A DNA stretch of 64,000 bases from Pseudoduganella namucuonensis (GCF_900116645.1 NZ_FPBO01000026.1:56238-120237); one strand, 5' to 3'. Shown: positions 1 to 12,633, counted from the first letter of the stretch. The notes: generated by a model not told the origin, from the letters alone. Program-made: numbers and translations.

Positions 1-107
1 GGGTCTCCACCGACGGCACGCCGATCGTATCGGTGCCGGTGGTGGCGGGCTCGAATTTGATTTTCCAAACCCAATCAGGGACTGTGACCGCAATCGCGGT
101 CGAGTAA
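1..107 (+). CDS. bamB: Outer membrane assembly factor BamB, C-terminal end (partial)
   Basis: The window opens inside an open frame (codons from base 3) that stops at TAA 105-107, nine bases before der. The visible 34 residues end in SGTVTAIAVE and contain SNLIFQTQSG, which fits the last blade of the PQQ-type beta-propeller of BamB, the lipoprotein of the BAM outer-membrane protein assembly complex. bamB directly upstream of der is a common proteobacterial order and is the main reason for the name. The 5' part lies outside the window, so lipobox and propeller repeats cannot be checked. Confidence 0.7.
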   Translation, partial: VSTDGTPIVSVPVVAGSNLIFQTQSGTVTAIAVE

Positions 108-115
108 GAAGAATA

Positions 116-1459
116 ATGAAGCCGGTAATAGCACTCGTAGGTCGCCCCAATGTGGGGAAATCGACCTTATTCAATCGTCTGACACGCTCGCGCGACGCGC
201 TGGTGGCGGACATGCCTGGCCTGACGCGCGATCGCCATTATGGCGAGGGCCGCGTCGGCGAACGTCCCTTCCTGGTGGTCGACACCGGCGGTTTCGAGCC
301 GGTGGCCAAGGAAGGCATCATGTTCCAGATGGCGCTGCAGACCAAGCAGGCCGTGGCCGAGGCGGACGTGGTGGTGTTCCTGGTGGACGGCCGCCAGGGC
401 CTGACCCCGCACGACAAGACCATCACCGACTTCCTGCGCAAGACCGGCCGTCCGGTCATGCTGGTGGTGAACAAGTCGGAGGGCATGCGCTACACGGCCG
501 TGGTGTCCGACTTCTACGAGCTGGGCATGGGCGATCCCTACGTGATCTCCGCCGCCCACGGCGACGGCGTGCACGACCTGGTGAACGAGGCGCTGGACCT
601 GGCCTTCAAGCAGCGTCCCGAGGACGAGGAGGAGCTGCAGCCGGAGCAGAAGGGCGTCAAGATCGCGCTGGTGGGCCGCCCCAACGTCGGCAAGTCCACC
701 TTGATCAACACCCTGCTGGGCGAGGAGCGCGTGATCGCCTTCGACATGCCCGGCACCACGCGCGACTCGATCGAGATCCCGTTCGAGCGCGACGGCAAGC
801 AGTACACGCTGATCGACACGGCCGGCATCCGCCGCCGCGGCAAGGTGTTCGAGGCGATCGAGAAGTTCTCGGTGGTGAAAACGCTGCAGTCGATCTCCGA
901 GGCCAACGTGGTGGTGCTGATGCTGGACGCGCAGCAGGACATCTCCGAGCAGGACGCCCACATCGCCGGCTTCGTGCTGGAGACCGGCCGCGCGCTGGTG
1001 GTGGCCGTCAACAAGTGGGACGGCCTGCAGTCGGACGACCGCGACGAGATCAAGATCGACCTGGACCGCAAGCTGGACTTCCTGTCCTTCGCCAAGATGC
1101 ACTTCATCTCGGCGCTGAAGGCCGCCGGCATCGGCCCGCTGATGAAGTCCGTGGACCAGGCCTACGCGGCCGCCATGGCCAACCTGACCACGCCCAAGCT
1201 GACCCGCGCGCTGCAGGAGGCGGTGGAGAAGCAGGAACCCAAGCGCAAGGGCTCGATGCGGCCGAAGATGCGCTACGCGCACCAGGGCGGCATGAATCCG
1301 CCGATTATCGTTATCCACGGCAATTCCCTGGACGCCATCACCGACCCGTATAAACGCTATCTGGAAAAGCATTTCCGCGACACGTTTAATCTGGTGGGCA
1401 CGCCTTTGCGTATCGAATTGCGGACCGGTAAGAATCCGTTCGATAAGCGCGAGAAATAA
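116..1459 (+). CDS. der: Ribosome biogenesis GTPase Der (EngA)
   Basis: Der is an essential GTPase with two tandem G domains that acts in maturation of the 50S ribosomal subunit. The 447-residue protein shows both P-loops, GRPNVGKST at residues 9-17 and again near residue 188, each followed by a DMPG G3-like motif (DMPGLTRD, DMPGTTRD) and NKxD-type base recognition (NKSE, NKWD). The C-terminal KH-like domain (PPIIVIHGN) is intact and the length is normal. The ATG at 116 opens the protein directly at the first G domain (MKPVIALVG). It is probably co-transcribed with bamB. Confidence 0.98.
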   Translation: MKPVIALVGRPNVGKSTLFNRLTRSRDALVADMPGLTRDRHYGEGRVGERPFLVVDTGGFEPVAKEGIMFQMALQTKQAVAEADVVVFLVDGRQGLTPHDKTITDFLRKTGRPVMLVVNKSEGMRYTAVVSDFYELGMGDPYVISAAHGDGVHDLVNEALDLAFKQRPEDEEELQPEQKGVKIALVGRPNVGKSTLINTLLGEERVIAFDMPGTTRDSIEIPFERDGKQYTLIDTAGIRRRGKVFEAIEKFSVVKTLQSISEANVVVLMLDAQQDISEQDAHIAGFVLETGRALVVAVNKWDGLQSDDRDEIKIDLDRKLDFLSFAKMHFISALKAAGIGPLMKSVDQAYAAAMANLTTPKLTRALQEAVEKQEPKRKGSMRPKMRYAHQGGMNPPIIVIHGNSLDAITDPYKRYLEKHFRDTFNLVGTPLRIELRTGKNPFDKREK

Positions 1460-1630
1460 TCACGATAATTAGCAGAAAATAATGTAAGCCGTGCACGTCT
1501 CGCACTGCACAAAAAGCAAAAACAGGTTACAGTAGCTTGGAAGCATTATTCTCCCGTAGAGAGTGGTGCTTGGCACTTGAAAAACCGCGAGTCGCCTCCA
1601 TTCTTATACAACAACATCATCGGAGCTGTT

Positions 1631-1867
1631 ATGAGCAACAAAGGGCAATTGTTACAAGACCCATTCCTGAACGCGCTGCGCAAGGAACACGTACCGGTCT
1701 CGATCTATCTGGTCAACGGCATCAAGCTGCAGGGCCATATCGAATCGTTCGACCAGTATGTCGTCCTGCTGCGCAACACCGTCACGCAGATGGTGTACAA
1801 GCACGCCATTTCCACGGTGGTGCCGGCCCGCGCGGTCAATCTGAACATTGATTCCGAGGCGGAATAA
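1631..1867 (+). CDS. hfq: RNA chaperone Hfq
   Basis: Hfq is a hexameric Sm-like RNA chaperone that pairs small RNAs with mRNAs. The 78-residue product starts MSNKGQLLQDPFLNALRKE and contains the Sm1 region (VSIYLVNGIKLQGHIESFD) and the Sm2 signature (YKHAISTVVP); the short acidic tail is typical of betaproteobacteria. The frame stays open upstream to 1577, but the ATG at 1631 follows GGAG and gives the canonical N terminus. It is the first gene of hfq-hflX-hflK-hflC, and the 171-base gap after der probably holds its promoter, though no clear consensus stands out. Confidence 0.98.
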   Translation: MSNKGQLLQDPFLNALRKEHVPVSIYLVNGIKLQGHIESFDQYVVLLRNTVTQMVYKHAISTVVPARAVNLNIDSEAE

Positions 1868-1906
1868 AGCGTTGAGCTTTCGCCTCCCAACCTGCCTGAC
1901 CGTCGT

Positions 1907-3079
<1,173 letters not shown>

Positions 3080-3080
3080 T

Positions 3081-4379
3081 ATGCCTTTTTCCTCCATAAA
3101 GAAAAAAATAGGCTTGAAGCTGACCCTGAACGATCCCCGCTGGGGCCCGGACAAGGACAACAACAAGCAGGCCCAAGAAGGCAAGAAACCCGGCGAGGGC
3201 GGCCCCCCCGACCTCGACCAGCTGTGGCGCGACTTCAACCAGCGCCTGAACGGCCTGTTCGGCAACAAGAACCGCAACGGCGGCAACGGTTCCGGCGGCG
3301 GCGGCAATGGCGGCGGCGACATGCGCGGCGCGGGCATCACGGCCGGCGCGGTGGGCGCGATCGCGGCGCTGGTGTGGCTGGCCAGCGGCGCCTTCATCGT
3401 GCAGGAGGGCCAGACCGGCGTGGTGTTCACGTTCGGCAAGGTCAGCCACACGACCCCGGCCGGCTTCAACTGGCGCTGGCCCTACCCGTTCCAGAGCGAC
3501 GAGACGGTCAACGTGTCGCAGGTGCGCACCGTCGAGGTGGGCTACCGCACCAACGTCAAGAACAAGCAGGCGCGCGAATCGCTGATGCTGACCGACGACG
3601 AGAACATCATCGACATCCAGTTCGCGGTGCAGTACCGCCTGAAGGACCCGGTGGCCTGGATCATCAACAACAGCGACCCGCAGGAAACCGTGCGCCAGGT
3701 GGCCGAGACGTCGATCCGCGAGATCGTCGGCAAGAGCAAGATGGACTTCGTGCTGTACGAGGGCCGCGAGAAGGTGGCCTACGAGACCCAGCAGCTGATG
3801 CAGCAGATCCTGGACCGCTACGCGTCCGGCGCGCAGATCACCAACGTGACCATGCAGGGCGTGCAGCCTCCGGAGCAGGTGCAGGCGGCGTTCGACGACG
3901 CCGTCAAGGCCGGCCAGGACCGCGAGCGCCTGAAGAACGAGGGCCAGGCCTACGCCAACGACGTGGTGCCGAAGGCGCGCGGCGCCGCGGCGCGCCTGTT
4001 GCAGGAGGCCGAGGCCTACCGCTCGATGGTGGTGGAGAACGCGGAGGGTAACGCCGCCCGCTTCAAATCCGTGCTGACCGAATACCAGAAGGCGCCGGCC
4101 GTCACGCGCGACCGCATGTACCTGGACACCATGCAGCAGATCTTCACCAGCACCAGCAAGGTGATGGTGGACTCCAAGTCCGGCAGCAACCTGCTGTACC
4201 TGCCGATGGACAAGCTGATCGCCCAGGCCGCGGCCAGCGACGCGGCGACCCGCGCCAACGCCGCGCCGCCGCCGCCCACCGCCGTGATGCTGCCGAACGA
4301 GGGCCTGCCCTCGGTCGACATCGCCCGTCCCCGCGACAGCCGCTCGCGCGAATCCTCACGTGACCGGGAGAGCCGTTAA
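3081..4379 (+). CDS. hflK: FtsH protease modulator HflK
   Basis: HflK is the larger of the two SPFH/prohibitin-type inner-membrane proteins that form the HflKC cage around FtsH protease. The 432-residue protein has a glycine/asparagine-rich cytoplasmic N terminus (about residues 50-78), one transmembrane segment near residues 85-105 (VGAIAALVWLASGAFIV), the SPFH domain, then an Ala/Glu-rich helical region and a disordered Arg/Ser tail. Its ATG lies one base after the hflX stop and its TAA overlaps the hflC ATG by one base, so translation of the three is coupled. Confidence 0.97.
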   Translation: MPFSSIKKKIGLKLTLNDPRWGPDKDNNKQAQEGKKPGEGGPPDLDQLWRDFNQRLNGLFGNKNRNGGNGSGGGGNGGGDMRGAGITAGAVGAIAALVWLASGAFIVQEGQTGVVFTFGKVSHTTPAGFNWRWPYPFQSDETVNVSQVRTVEVGYRTNVKNKQARESLMLTDDENIIDIQFAVQYRLKDPVAWIINNSDPQETVRQVAETSIREIVGKSKMDFVLYEGREKVAYETQQLMQQILDRYASGAQITNVTMQGVQPPEQVQAAFDDAVKAGQDRERLKNEGQAYANDVVPKARGAAARLLQEAEAYRSMVVENAEGNAARFKSVLTEYQKAPAVTRDRMYLDTMQQIFTSTSKVMVDSKSGSNLLYLPMDKLIAQAAASDAATRANAAPPPPTAVMLPNEGLPSVDIARPRDSRSRESSRDRESR

Positions 4380-5257
4380 TGAACCGCATAGTAACCATCC
4401 TGGTGACGGGCTTCATCGCCCTGATGCTGCTGTCCTCCACCGTGTTCCTGGTCGACCAGCGCCGCTACGCCATCGTGTTCGCGCTGGGCGAGGTCAAGCA
4501 GGTGATCAGCACCCCGGGCCTGCACTTCAAGCTGCCGCCGCCGTTCCAGAACGTGTTGTACCTGGACAAGCGCATCATGACCATGGACTCGGCCGACGCC
4601 GACCGTTTCATCACGGCCGAGAAGATGAACATCCTGATCGACTCGTTCGTCAAATGGCGCATCGCCGAGCCCAAGCTGTACTTCGTCTCCTTCGGCGGCG
4701 ACGAGACCCGGGCGCGCGACCGCATGTCGCAGATCGTCAAGGCGGCGCTGAACGACGAGATCACCAAGCGCACCGTGCGCGAAGTGATCTCGGGCCAGCG
4801 CGGCAAGGTGATGGAGTCCATCGTCACCAAGGTGATCACCGAGTCCAAGCAGATCGGCGTCGAGATCATCGACGTGCGCCTCAAGCGCGTGGACTATGTC
4901 GAGCAGATCAACAACTCCGTGTACGAGCGCATGAAGGCCGAGCGCAGCCGCGTGGCCAACGAGCTGCGTTCGACCGGTTCGGCCGACTCGGAGAAGATCC
5001 GCGCCGACGCCGACCGCCAGCGCACCGTGGTGCTGGCCGAGGCCTACCGCGAGGCGGAGACCATCCGCGGCCAGGGCGACGGCAAGGCCAGCCAAATCTA
5101 CGCCGAGGCCTTCGGCCGCAACCCGGAGTTCTACAAGTTCTACCGCAGCCTGGACGCCTACCGCAACTCGTTCAAGAGCAAGGGCGACGTGATGGTGGTG
5201 GACCCGAACTCGGACTTCTTCAAGTACTTCAAGAACCCCGGCAGCGGCGGCAAGTAA
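4379..5257 (+). CDS. hflC: FtsH protease modulator HflC
   Basis: HflC is the partner of HflK in the periplasmic HflKC complex that controls FtsH access to membrane substrates. The 292-residue protein has an N-terminal signal anchor (VTILVTGFIALMLLSSTVFLV), an SPFH domain (GLHFKLPPPFQNV, DKRIMTMD) and the conserved long helix (SRVANELRSTGSADSEKIRADADRQ region). The start codon shares one base with the hflK stop. A 12-bp inverted repeat follows the stop codon at 5267-5332 and may end the operon. Confidence 0.97.
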   Translation: MNRIVTILVTGFIALMLLSSTVFLVDQRRYAIVFALGEVKQVISTPGLHFKLPPPFQNVLYLDKRIMTMDSADADRFITAEKMNILIDSFVKWRIAEPKLYFVSFGGDETRARDRMSQIVKAALNDEITKRTVREVISGQRGKVMESIVTKVITESKQIGVEIIDVRLKRVDYVEQINNSVYERMKAERSRVANELRSTGSADSEKIRADADRQRTVVLAEAYREAETIRGQGDGKASQIYAEAFGRNPEFYKFYRSLDAYRNSFKSKGDVMVVDPNSDFFKYFKNPGSGGK

Positions 5258-5266
5258 TTCAAAACC

Positions 5267-5332
5267 GGGGACAGACCCGCGTTCCGCGTCGCAAATCCAA
5301 GTGTTGGCTCGTGGCGCGGAGGGTCTGTCCCC
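5267..5332. repeat. Inverted repeat GGGGACAGACCC after hflC
   Basis: GGGGACAGACCC at 5267-5278 faces its perfect reverse complement GGGTCTGTCCCC at 5321-5332. The pairing continues inward through TCCGCG/CGCGGA after a 4-base bulge. The unit sits between hflC and hisZ and resembles intergenic palindromes at 8545 and 14905. It looks like a REP-type element; a role in termination is possible, but there is no T-tract. Confidence 0.7.
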
Positions 5333-5499
5333 TGTGCCACGGGTTGGGTTTTCCACCCTCCGCCCCCGTCTTTTCGTTGGCACTTATTCCATCAAACCGC
5401 ATTTTCGCGTAAAATATGCGGTTCGGCCCTCCGATTGCCGCATGCGTCCCCTGAAGACGCATAGACGATATCTCAACTACACCGTTTCCGGTTTTCTCC

Positions 5500-6660
5500 A
5501 TGCCGAATTGGCTATTGCCCGAACATATAGCGGACGTATTGCCGTCCGAAGCGCGCAAGATCGAAGAGCTGCGCCGCCAGATGCTGGATAACTTCCGCCT
5601 CTACGGCTACGAACTCGTCATGCCGCCCCTGCTGGAATACGTCGAGTCCCTGATGACCGGCGCCGGCCAGGACACCGAGCTGCGCACCTTCAAGCTGGTC
5701 GACCAGATCTCCGGCCGCATGCTGGGCCTGCGCGCGGACATGACCACGCAAGTGGCCCGCATCGACGCCCACCTCTTGAACCGCAACTCCGTCACCCGCC
5801 TGTGCTACGCCGGCAGCGTGCTGCACACCCGTCCGTCGGGCCTGCACACCACCCGCGAGCCGCTGCAGATCGGCGCCGAGATCTACGGCCACGCCGGCCT
5901 CGAGGCCGACGCCGAGATCCAGGAACTGGCGCTGGCCTCGCTGGCCATGGCCGGCTTCACCGACGTGCGCCTGGACCTGTCGCATGTCGGCGTGCTGCGC
6001 GCCATCCTGGCCGAGGACCCGGCCGCCGCGAAGGACGAGGCCGCGCTGTACCTGCTGCTGCGCGCCAAGGACGTGCCGGGCCTGGAAACGCAGACCGCCG
6101 GCTACGCGCCCGCCATCCGCGCCGCGCTGCTGGCCCTGCCCAGCCTGTACGGCGACGTGGAAGTGCTCAAGCGTGCGCGCGACGTGCTGCCGGACCTGCC
6201 GGGCATCGCCAAGGCGCTGGCCGAACTGGCCGCGCTGGCCGCGTCGGCCATCGGCCGCGCCGACGTCGCGATCGACCTGGCCGACCTGCGCGGCTACCAG
6301 TACGAGAGCGGCGCGATGTTCGCGCTGTACGTGCCGGGCCTGCCGAACGCGGTGGCGCGCGGCGGCCGCTACGACCATGTCGGCGAAGCCTTCGGCCGGG
6401 CCCGTCCCGCCACCGGCTTCTCGATGGACCTGCGCGAGCTGGCGCGCCTGCTGCCGACGGCGGAGCGCAAGCATTCGATCCGCGCGCCGTGGGGCAACGC
6501 GCCCGAGCTGAAAGAGAAAATCGCCGAGTTGCGCAAGGCCGGCGAAGTGGTGATCCAGAGTCTGCCGGGTCACAGCAATGAACAGGACGAGTTCGAGTGC
6601 GACCGCGCGCTGGTGCTCGACGATAGTGGTAGCAACTGGATTCTTAAAAACTTAGGTTAG
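5500..6660 (+). CDS. hisZ: ATP phosphoribosyltransferase regulatory subunit HisZ
   Basis: HisZ is a catalytically inactive paralogue of histidyl-tRNA synthetase that activates the short form of HisG, the first enzyme of histidine synthesis. The 386-residue protein begins MPNWLLPEHIADVLP and keeps the class II synthetase core (motif 2 region LCYAGSVLHTRPSG, GGRYDHVGEAFGR, GFSMDLRELARL). No HisG lies in this window. The hflC-hisZ-purA order is typical of betaproteobacteria. The gene ends four bases before the purA ATG. Confidence 0.96.
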   Translation: MPNWLLPEHIADVLPSEARKIEELRRQMLDNFRLYGYELVMPPLLEYVESLMTGAGQDTELRTFKLVDQISGRMLGLRADMTTQVARIDAHLLNRNSVTRLCYAGSVLHTRPSGLHTTREPLQIGAEIYGHAGLEADAEIQELALASLAMAGFTDVRLDLSHVGVLRAILAEDPAAAKDEAALYLLLRAKDVPGLETQTAGYAPAIRAALLALPSLYGDVEVLKRARDVLPDLPGIAKALAELAALAASAIGRADVAIDLADLRGYQYESGAMFALYVPGLPNAVARGGRYDHVGEAFGRARPATGFSMDLRELARLLPTAERKHSIRAPWGNAPELKEKIAELRKAGEVVIQSLPGHSNEQDEFECDRALVLDDSGSNWILKNLG

Positions 6661-6664
6661 TGTG

Positions 6665-7978
6665 ATGTCAAAGAAAAACATGGCAAAGAACGTCGTTGTC
6701 ATCGGTACCCAGTGGGGCGATGAAGGCAAAGGTAAAATCGTTGATTGGCTGACCGATCACGCCCAGGGCGTGGTGCGCTTCCAGGGCGGCCACAACGCCG
6801 GCCACACGCTGGTCATCGGCGGCGTGAAGACCGCGCTGCAGCTGATCCCGTCGGGCATCATGCGCCCGGGCGTGGCCTGCTACATCGGCAACGGCGTGGT
6901 GGTGTCGGTGCCGGACGTGCTGCGCGAAATCGACAAGCTCGAAGCGGTCGGCGTGGAAGTGGCCTCGCGCCTGAAGATCTCCGAAGCCTGCCCCGTGATC
7001 CTGCCTTACCACAGCGCGCTCGACGCCGCCCGTGAGACGGCGCGCGGCGCGGCCAAGATCGGCACCACCGGCAAGGGCATCGGCCCGGCCTACGAGGACA
7101 AGGTCGCGCGCCGCGCGATCCGCGTCGCCGACCTGCTGAACGAGGAACGTTTCGCCGAGAAGCTGCGCGAAAACCTGGACTACCACAACTTCGTGCTGGA
7201 AAACTACCTGAAGGCCCCGAAGGTCGACTACCAGAAGACCCTGGACGACGCGCTGGCCTACGTGCCGCGCCTGCGCCCGATGGTGGCCGACGTGTCGAGC
7301 GCGCTGTACGCCGCGCACAAGGCCGGCGGCAACCTGCTGTTCGAAGGCGCCCAGGGCTCGCTGCTGGACGTGGACCACGGCACCTATCCGTTCGTCACCT
7401 CGTCGAACTGCGTGGCCGGCAACGCCGCCGCCGGCGCCGGCGTGGGTCCGGGCATGCTGCACTACATCCTGGGCATCACCAAGGCCTACACCACGCGCGT
7501 CGGTTCCGGCCCGTTCCCGTCGGAGCTGCCGACGGACGCCGGCGTCGGCCACCACCTGTCGTCGGTCGGCCACGAGTTCGGCACCGTCACGGGCCGCGCC
7601 CGCCGCTGCGGCTGGTTCGACGCCGCGCTGCTGCGCCGCTCGGTCCAGATCAACGGCGTGTCCGGCATGTGCATCACCAAGCTGGACGTCATGGACGGCC
7701 TGGAGACCATCAAGATCTGCACCAGCTACACGCTGGATGGCCGCACCGTGGATATCTTCCCGGTCGGCGCGGAAGACGCAGCTCGCTGCCAGCCCATCTA
7801 CGAAGAGATGCCGGGCTGGAGCGAGAGCACCGTCGGCGCTAAATCGCTGGCGGCGCTGCCTGCAAACGCGCGCGCTTACATCAAGCGCATTGAGGAACTG
7901 GTTGGCGTGCCAGTCGACATGGTTTCCACCGGTCCGGACCGCGAAGAGACCATCGTGCTGCGCCATCCCTACGAATAA
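6665..7978 (+). CDS. purA: Adenylosuccinate synthetase
   Basis: PurA condenses IMP and aspartate with GTP to make adenylosuccinate in AMP synthesis. The signature GTQWGDEGKGK lies near the N terminus, followed by the FQGGHNAGHT loop, GTTGKGIGPAYEDK and TTTGRARRCGW-like regions (here TVTGRARRCGW). The length of about 437 residues is normal. Candidate starts are GTG 6662, ATG 6665 and ATG 6680 (MAKNVVVIG); none has a strong ribosome-binding site, and 6665 is taken because it sits four bases after hisZ. Confidence 0.97.
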   Translation: MSKKNMAKNVVVIGTQWGDEGKGKIVDWLTDHAQGVVRFQGGHNAGHTLVIGGVKTALQLIPSGIMRPGVACYIGNGVVVSVPDVLREIDKLEAVGVEVASRLKISEACPVILPYHSALDAARETARGAAKIGTTGKGIGPAYEDKVARRAIRVADLLNEERFAEKLRENLDYHNFVLENYLKAPKVDYQKTLDDALAYVPRLRPMVADVSSALYAAHKAGGNLLFEGAQGSLLDVDHGTYPFVTSSNCVAGNAAAGAGVGPGMLHYILGITKAYTTRVGSGPFPSELPTDAGVGHHLSSVGHEFGTVTGRARRCGWFDAALLRRSVQINGVSGMCITKLDVMDGLETIKICTSYTLDGRTVDIFPVGAEDAARCQPIYEEMPGWSESTVGAKSLAALPANARAYIKRIEELVGVPVDMVSTGPDREETIVLRHPYE

Positions 7979-7989
7979 GAGAACCGCAT

Positions 7990-8535
7990 ATGAGCACTCC
8001 CCCATCCGACGACAAGCACCTGTGGGTGTCCTGGGATGAATACCACCGCCTGATCGAGCGCCTGGCGCTCAAGGTGCACGAATCGGGCTGGAAATTCGAC
8101 CAGGTGTTGTGCCTGGCGCGCGGCGGAGTGCGTCCCGGCGACGTGTTCTCGCGTATCTTCGACGTGCCGCTGGCGATCCTGTCGACCAGCTCCTACCGCG
8201 CCGACAAGGGCACGGTGCAGGGCGACCTGGACATCGCCAAGTACATGACGATGACCAAGGGCCCGCTGTCCGGCAAGATCCTGCTGGTGGACGACCTGGC
8301 CGATTCCGGCGTGACCCTGATGAAGGTGATCGACCACCTGAAGGCCAACTTCGACGGCGTGACCGAGGTGAAGACGGCCGTGATCTGGACCAAGGGCAGC
8401 TCGGCCTTCCGTCCGGACTACCAGATGCAGGAATTGCCGCACAATCCGTGGATCCACCAACCGTTCGAGGACTACGACGGCCTGCGCCCGCACCAGCTGG
8501 CGGCGTGGATCAAGAAGGGCGAGACCGCGGCGTAA
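7990..8535 (+). CDS. Phosphoribosyltransferase (hypoxanthine/xanthine type)
   Basis: The 181-residue protein is a type I phosphoribosyltransferase: it has the PRPP-binding motif ILLVDDLADSGVT (about residues 98-110) and the upstream CLARGGVRPGD segment that precedes the flexible loop. The family transfers the phosphoribosyl group of PRPP to purine bases; the likely role here is salvage of hypoxanthine, guanine or xanthine, in keeping with purA eleven bases upstream. The exact base specificity cannot be read from sequence. A strong hairpin terminator follows at 8545. Confidence 0.85.
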   Translation: MSTPPSDDKHLWVSWDEYHRLIERLALKVHESGWKFDQVLCLARGGVRPGDVFSRIFDVPLAILSTSSYRADKGTVQGDLDIAKYMTMTKGPLSGKILLVDDLADSGVTLMKVIDHLKANFDGVTEVKTAVIWTKGSSAFRPDYQMQELPHNPWIHQPFEDYDGLRPHQLAAWIKKGETAA

Positions 8536-8544
8536 GCCGCGTTG

Positions 8545-8600
8545 AAAAAGGGGTCAGGTTCGGTATTTTTTTAATACCGAACCTGACCCCTTTTTCTTTT
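8545..8600 (+). terminator. Intrinsic terminator / palindromic repeat after the phosphoribosyltransferase gene
   Basis: A perfect 23-bp inverted repeat (8545-8567 and 8573-8595, core GGGGTCAGGTTCGGTAT) with a 5-base loop of T, ending in a T-rich tract. It lies between two plus-strand genes and should terminate the purA transcript. The unusually long perfect stem and its resemblance to the other GGGGTCAG palindromes also suggest a mobile REP-like origin. Confidence 0.85.
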
Positions 8601-8613
8601 TTAAGAGGGCGCC

Positions 8614-9210
8614 ATGACGCAAGACTTCTTCCAGACCTTCATCCTGCTGTTGCTGGTGACCGACCCCTTCGGCAATGTGCCGCTGTTCGCCACCGCGCTG
8701 GCGCCGGTGCCGCCGGCGCGGCGCGCGAAAATCGTGGTGCGCGAGTGCATAATCGCCTTCGTCGTGCTGCTGGTGTTCATGTTCTTCGGCAGCCACTTCC
8801 TCAAGGCCCTGAGCCTGTCCGAGGCCTCGCTGCGCATCGCCGGCAGCGTGATCCTGATGCTGATCGCGATCCGCATGATCTTCCCGCACCCGGACGGCGT
8901 GCTGGGGCGCAGCGAGGGCGGCGAGCCGTTCATCGTGCCGCTGGCCATTCCCGCGCTGGCGGGGCCGTCGGCGCTGGCCACGGTGCTGCTGTTCTCGCGC
9001 GACAGCACCGGCGAGGTGCTGGTGCACGTGGCCGGGCTGGGCGCCGTGGTGGTGGTGTGGCTGGCCGTGTTCCTGGGCGCCGAGCGCCTGCAGAAGGTGC
9101 TCGGGCCGCAGGTGATGACGGCCTTCGAAAGGTTGATGGGCCTGATCCTGGCCGCGATGTCGATCGAGATGCTGCTGGGCGGCGTGCGCGAGTTCGTCAA
9201 GACCCTGTAG
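8614..9210 (+). CDS. MarC family (NAAT) integral membrane protein
   Basis: MarC/NAAT proteins are inner-membrane proteins with six predicted helices; some members are linked to amino-acid export but most have unknown substrates. The 198-residue product shows the family's N-terminal pattern FILLLLVTDPFGNVPLF, the central IAGSVILMLIAIRM helix, and PLAIPALAGPSALATVLL in the fourth helix. The length matches the family. It stands alone between a terminator and the convergent uvrB gene. Confidence 0.9.
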   Translation: MTQDFFQTFILLLLVTDPFGNVPLFATALAPVPPARRAKIVVRECIIAFVVLLVFMFFGSHFLKALSLSEASLRIAGSVILMLIAIRMIFPHPDGVLGRSEGGEPFIVPLAIPALAGPSALATVLLFSRDSTGEVLVHVAGLGAVVVVWLAVFLGAERLQKVLGPQVMTAFERLMGLILAAMSIEMLLGGVREFVKTL

Positions 9211-9223
9211 CCGGCCGTGGCGA

Positions 9224-11296
<2,073 letters not shown>

Positions 11297-11430
11297 TGGG
11301 GAAGACCTTTTACTCAGACCTTGATAGAATGTGCGATTGTTGCCGTTCACGACCGGATTTTGTTCGGGCGCCGGCAACTGTTGTTGCAAAACCTTGCTGC
11401 GAACCGCTTCTAATCGAATCCAATCTTATC

Positions 11431-12633
11431 ATGACGACCCCTTCCGTTTTCAGCGCCATCGAGATGGCCCCGCGCGACCCGATCCTCGGTATCACCGAAG
11501 CCTTCAACGCCGACACCAACCCAGGCAAAATCAACCTGGGCGTGGGTGTCTATTATGACGACAATGGCAAGGTGCCGCTGCTCGCCTGCGTGAAGAAAGC
11601 AGAAGCGATTCTGATCGAGCAATCCGCCCCGCGCACCTACCTGCCGATCGAGGGCCTGGCGGCTTACGACAAGGCGGTGCAGGAACTGGTATTTGGCGCC
11701 GACAGCGCCGTGATTCAAGAGAAGCGCGCGGTCACCGTGCAAGCCATCGGCGGCACCGGCGCCCTGAAAATCGGCGCCGACTTCCTGCAGCGCTTCGCGC
11801 CGGGCGCCCAGGTCTACATCAGCGATCCGAGCTGGGAAAACCACCGCGCGCTGTTCGAAAGCGCCGGTTTCAAGGTCAACAACTACACCTATTACGACCC
11901 AAGCACCCACGGCGTGAACTTCGCCGGCATGCTGGCCGACCTGAAGGCCATGCCGGCCGGCTCCATCGTGCTGCTGCACGCCTGCTGCCACAACCCGACC
12001 GGCGCCGACCTGACCCAGGCCGAATGGGACCAGGTGATCGCCGTGATCGCCGCCAACAACCTGGTGCCGTTCCTGGACATGGCCTACCAGGGCTTTGGCG
12101 CCGGCATCGCCGAAGACGGCGCCGTGGTGCGCCGCTTCGCGGCCACCGGCGGCCCGCTGCTGGTGTCGAACTCCTTCTCCAAATCGTTCTCGCTGTACGG
12201 CGAGCGCGTGGGCGCGCTGAGCGTGGTGGCCTCGTCGGCCGAGGAAGCGTCGCGCCTGCTGTCGCAGCTGAAGCGCGTGGTGCGCACCAACTACTCCAAC
12301 CCGCCGGTACACGGCGGCAAGACCGTCGCCACCGTGCTGACCAGCCCAGAGCTGCGCCAGCTGTGGGAAGACGAACTGGCCGGCATGCGCGTGCGCATCA
12401 AGGAAATGCGCGACGCGCTGGTGAAAAAGCTGAAAGAGAAGGCGCCATCGCACGACTTCGAATTCGTGCGCCAGCAGGTCGGCATGTTCTCGTACTCGGG
12501 CCTGACCAAGCAGCAGGTCGACGCGCTGCGCGCCGAATCGATCTACGCCGTGGACACCGGCCGCATTTGCGTGGCCGCGCTGAACTCGACCAACATCGAC
12601 AAGGTCGTTGACGCGATCGCTAAAGTGCTCTAA
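11431..12633 (+). CDS. Aromatic-amino-acid/aspartate aminotransferase (class I)
   Basis: The 400-residue protein is a PLP-dependent fold-type I transaminase of the TyrB/AspC group, which moves amino groups between aspartate or aromatic amino acids and 2-oxo acids. The PLP lysine is K251 in SNSFSKSFSLYGERVG; the substrate-binding HACCHNPTG and the FLDMAYQGFG segment are present. ATG 11431 (MTTPSVFSAIEM) is the family start; the frame opens further upstream into the uvrB promoter region. TyrB and AspC cannot be told apart with certainty. The tRNA-Asn gene follows 109 bases downstream. Confidence 0.92.
   Translation: MTTPSVFSAIEMAPRDPILGITEAFNADTNPGKINLGVGVYYDDNGKVPLLACVKKAEAILIEQSAPRTYLPIEGLAAYDKAVQELVFGADSAVIQEKRAVTVQAIGGTGALKIGADFLQRFAPGAQVYISDPSWENHRALFESAGFKVNNYTYYDPSTHGVNFAGMLADLKAMPAGSIVLLHACCHNPTGADLTQAEWDQVIAVIAANNLVPFLDMAYQGFGAGIAEDGAVVRRFAATGGPLLVSNSFSKSFSLYGERVGALSVVASSAEEASRLLSQLKRVVRTNYSNPPVHGGKTVATVLTSPELRQLWEDELAGMRVRIKEMRDALVKKLKEKAPSHDFEFVRQQVGMFSYSGLTKQQVDALRAESIYAVDTGRICVAALNSTNIDKVVDAIAKVL

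Noticed and set aside
167..1372. Long minus-strand frame opposite der
   Set aside because: It is His/Arg/Val-rich with no start signal and lies fully opposite a certain gene; typical antisense frame in high-GC DNA.
3230..3320. Glycine-rich run in HflK as a repeat expansion
   Set aside because: Gly/Asn-rich N termini are normal in HflK proteins of betaproteobacteria.
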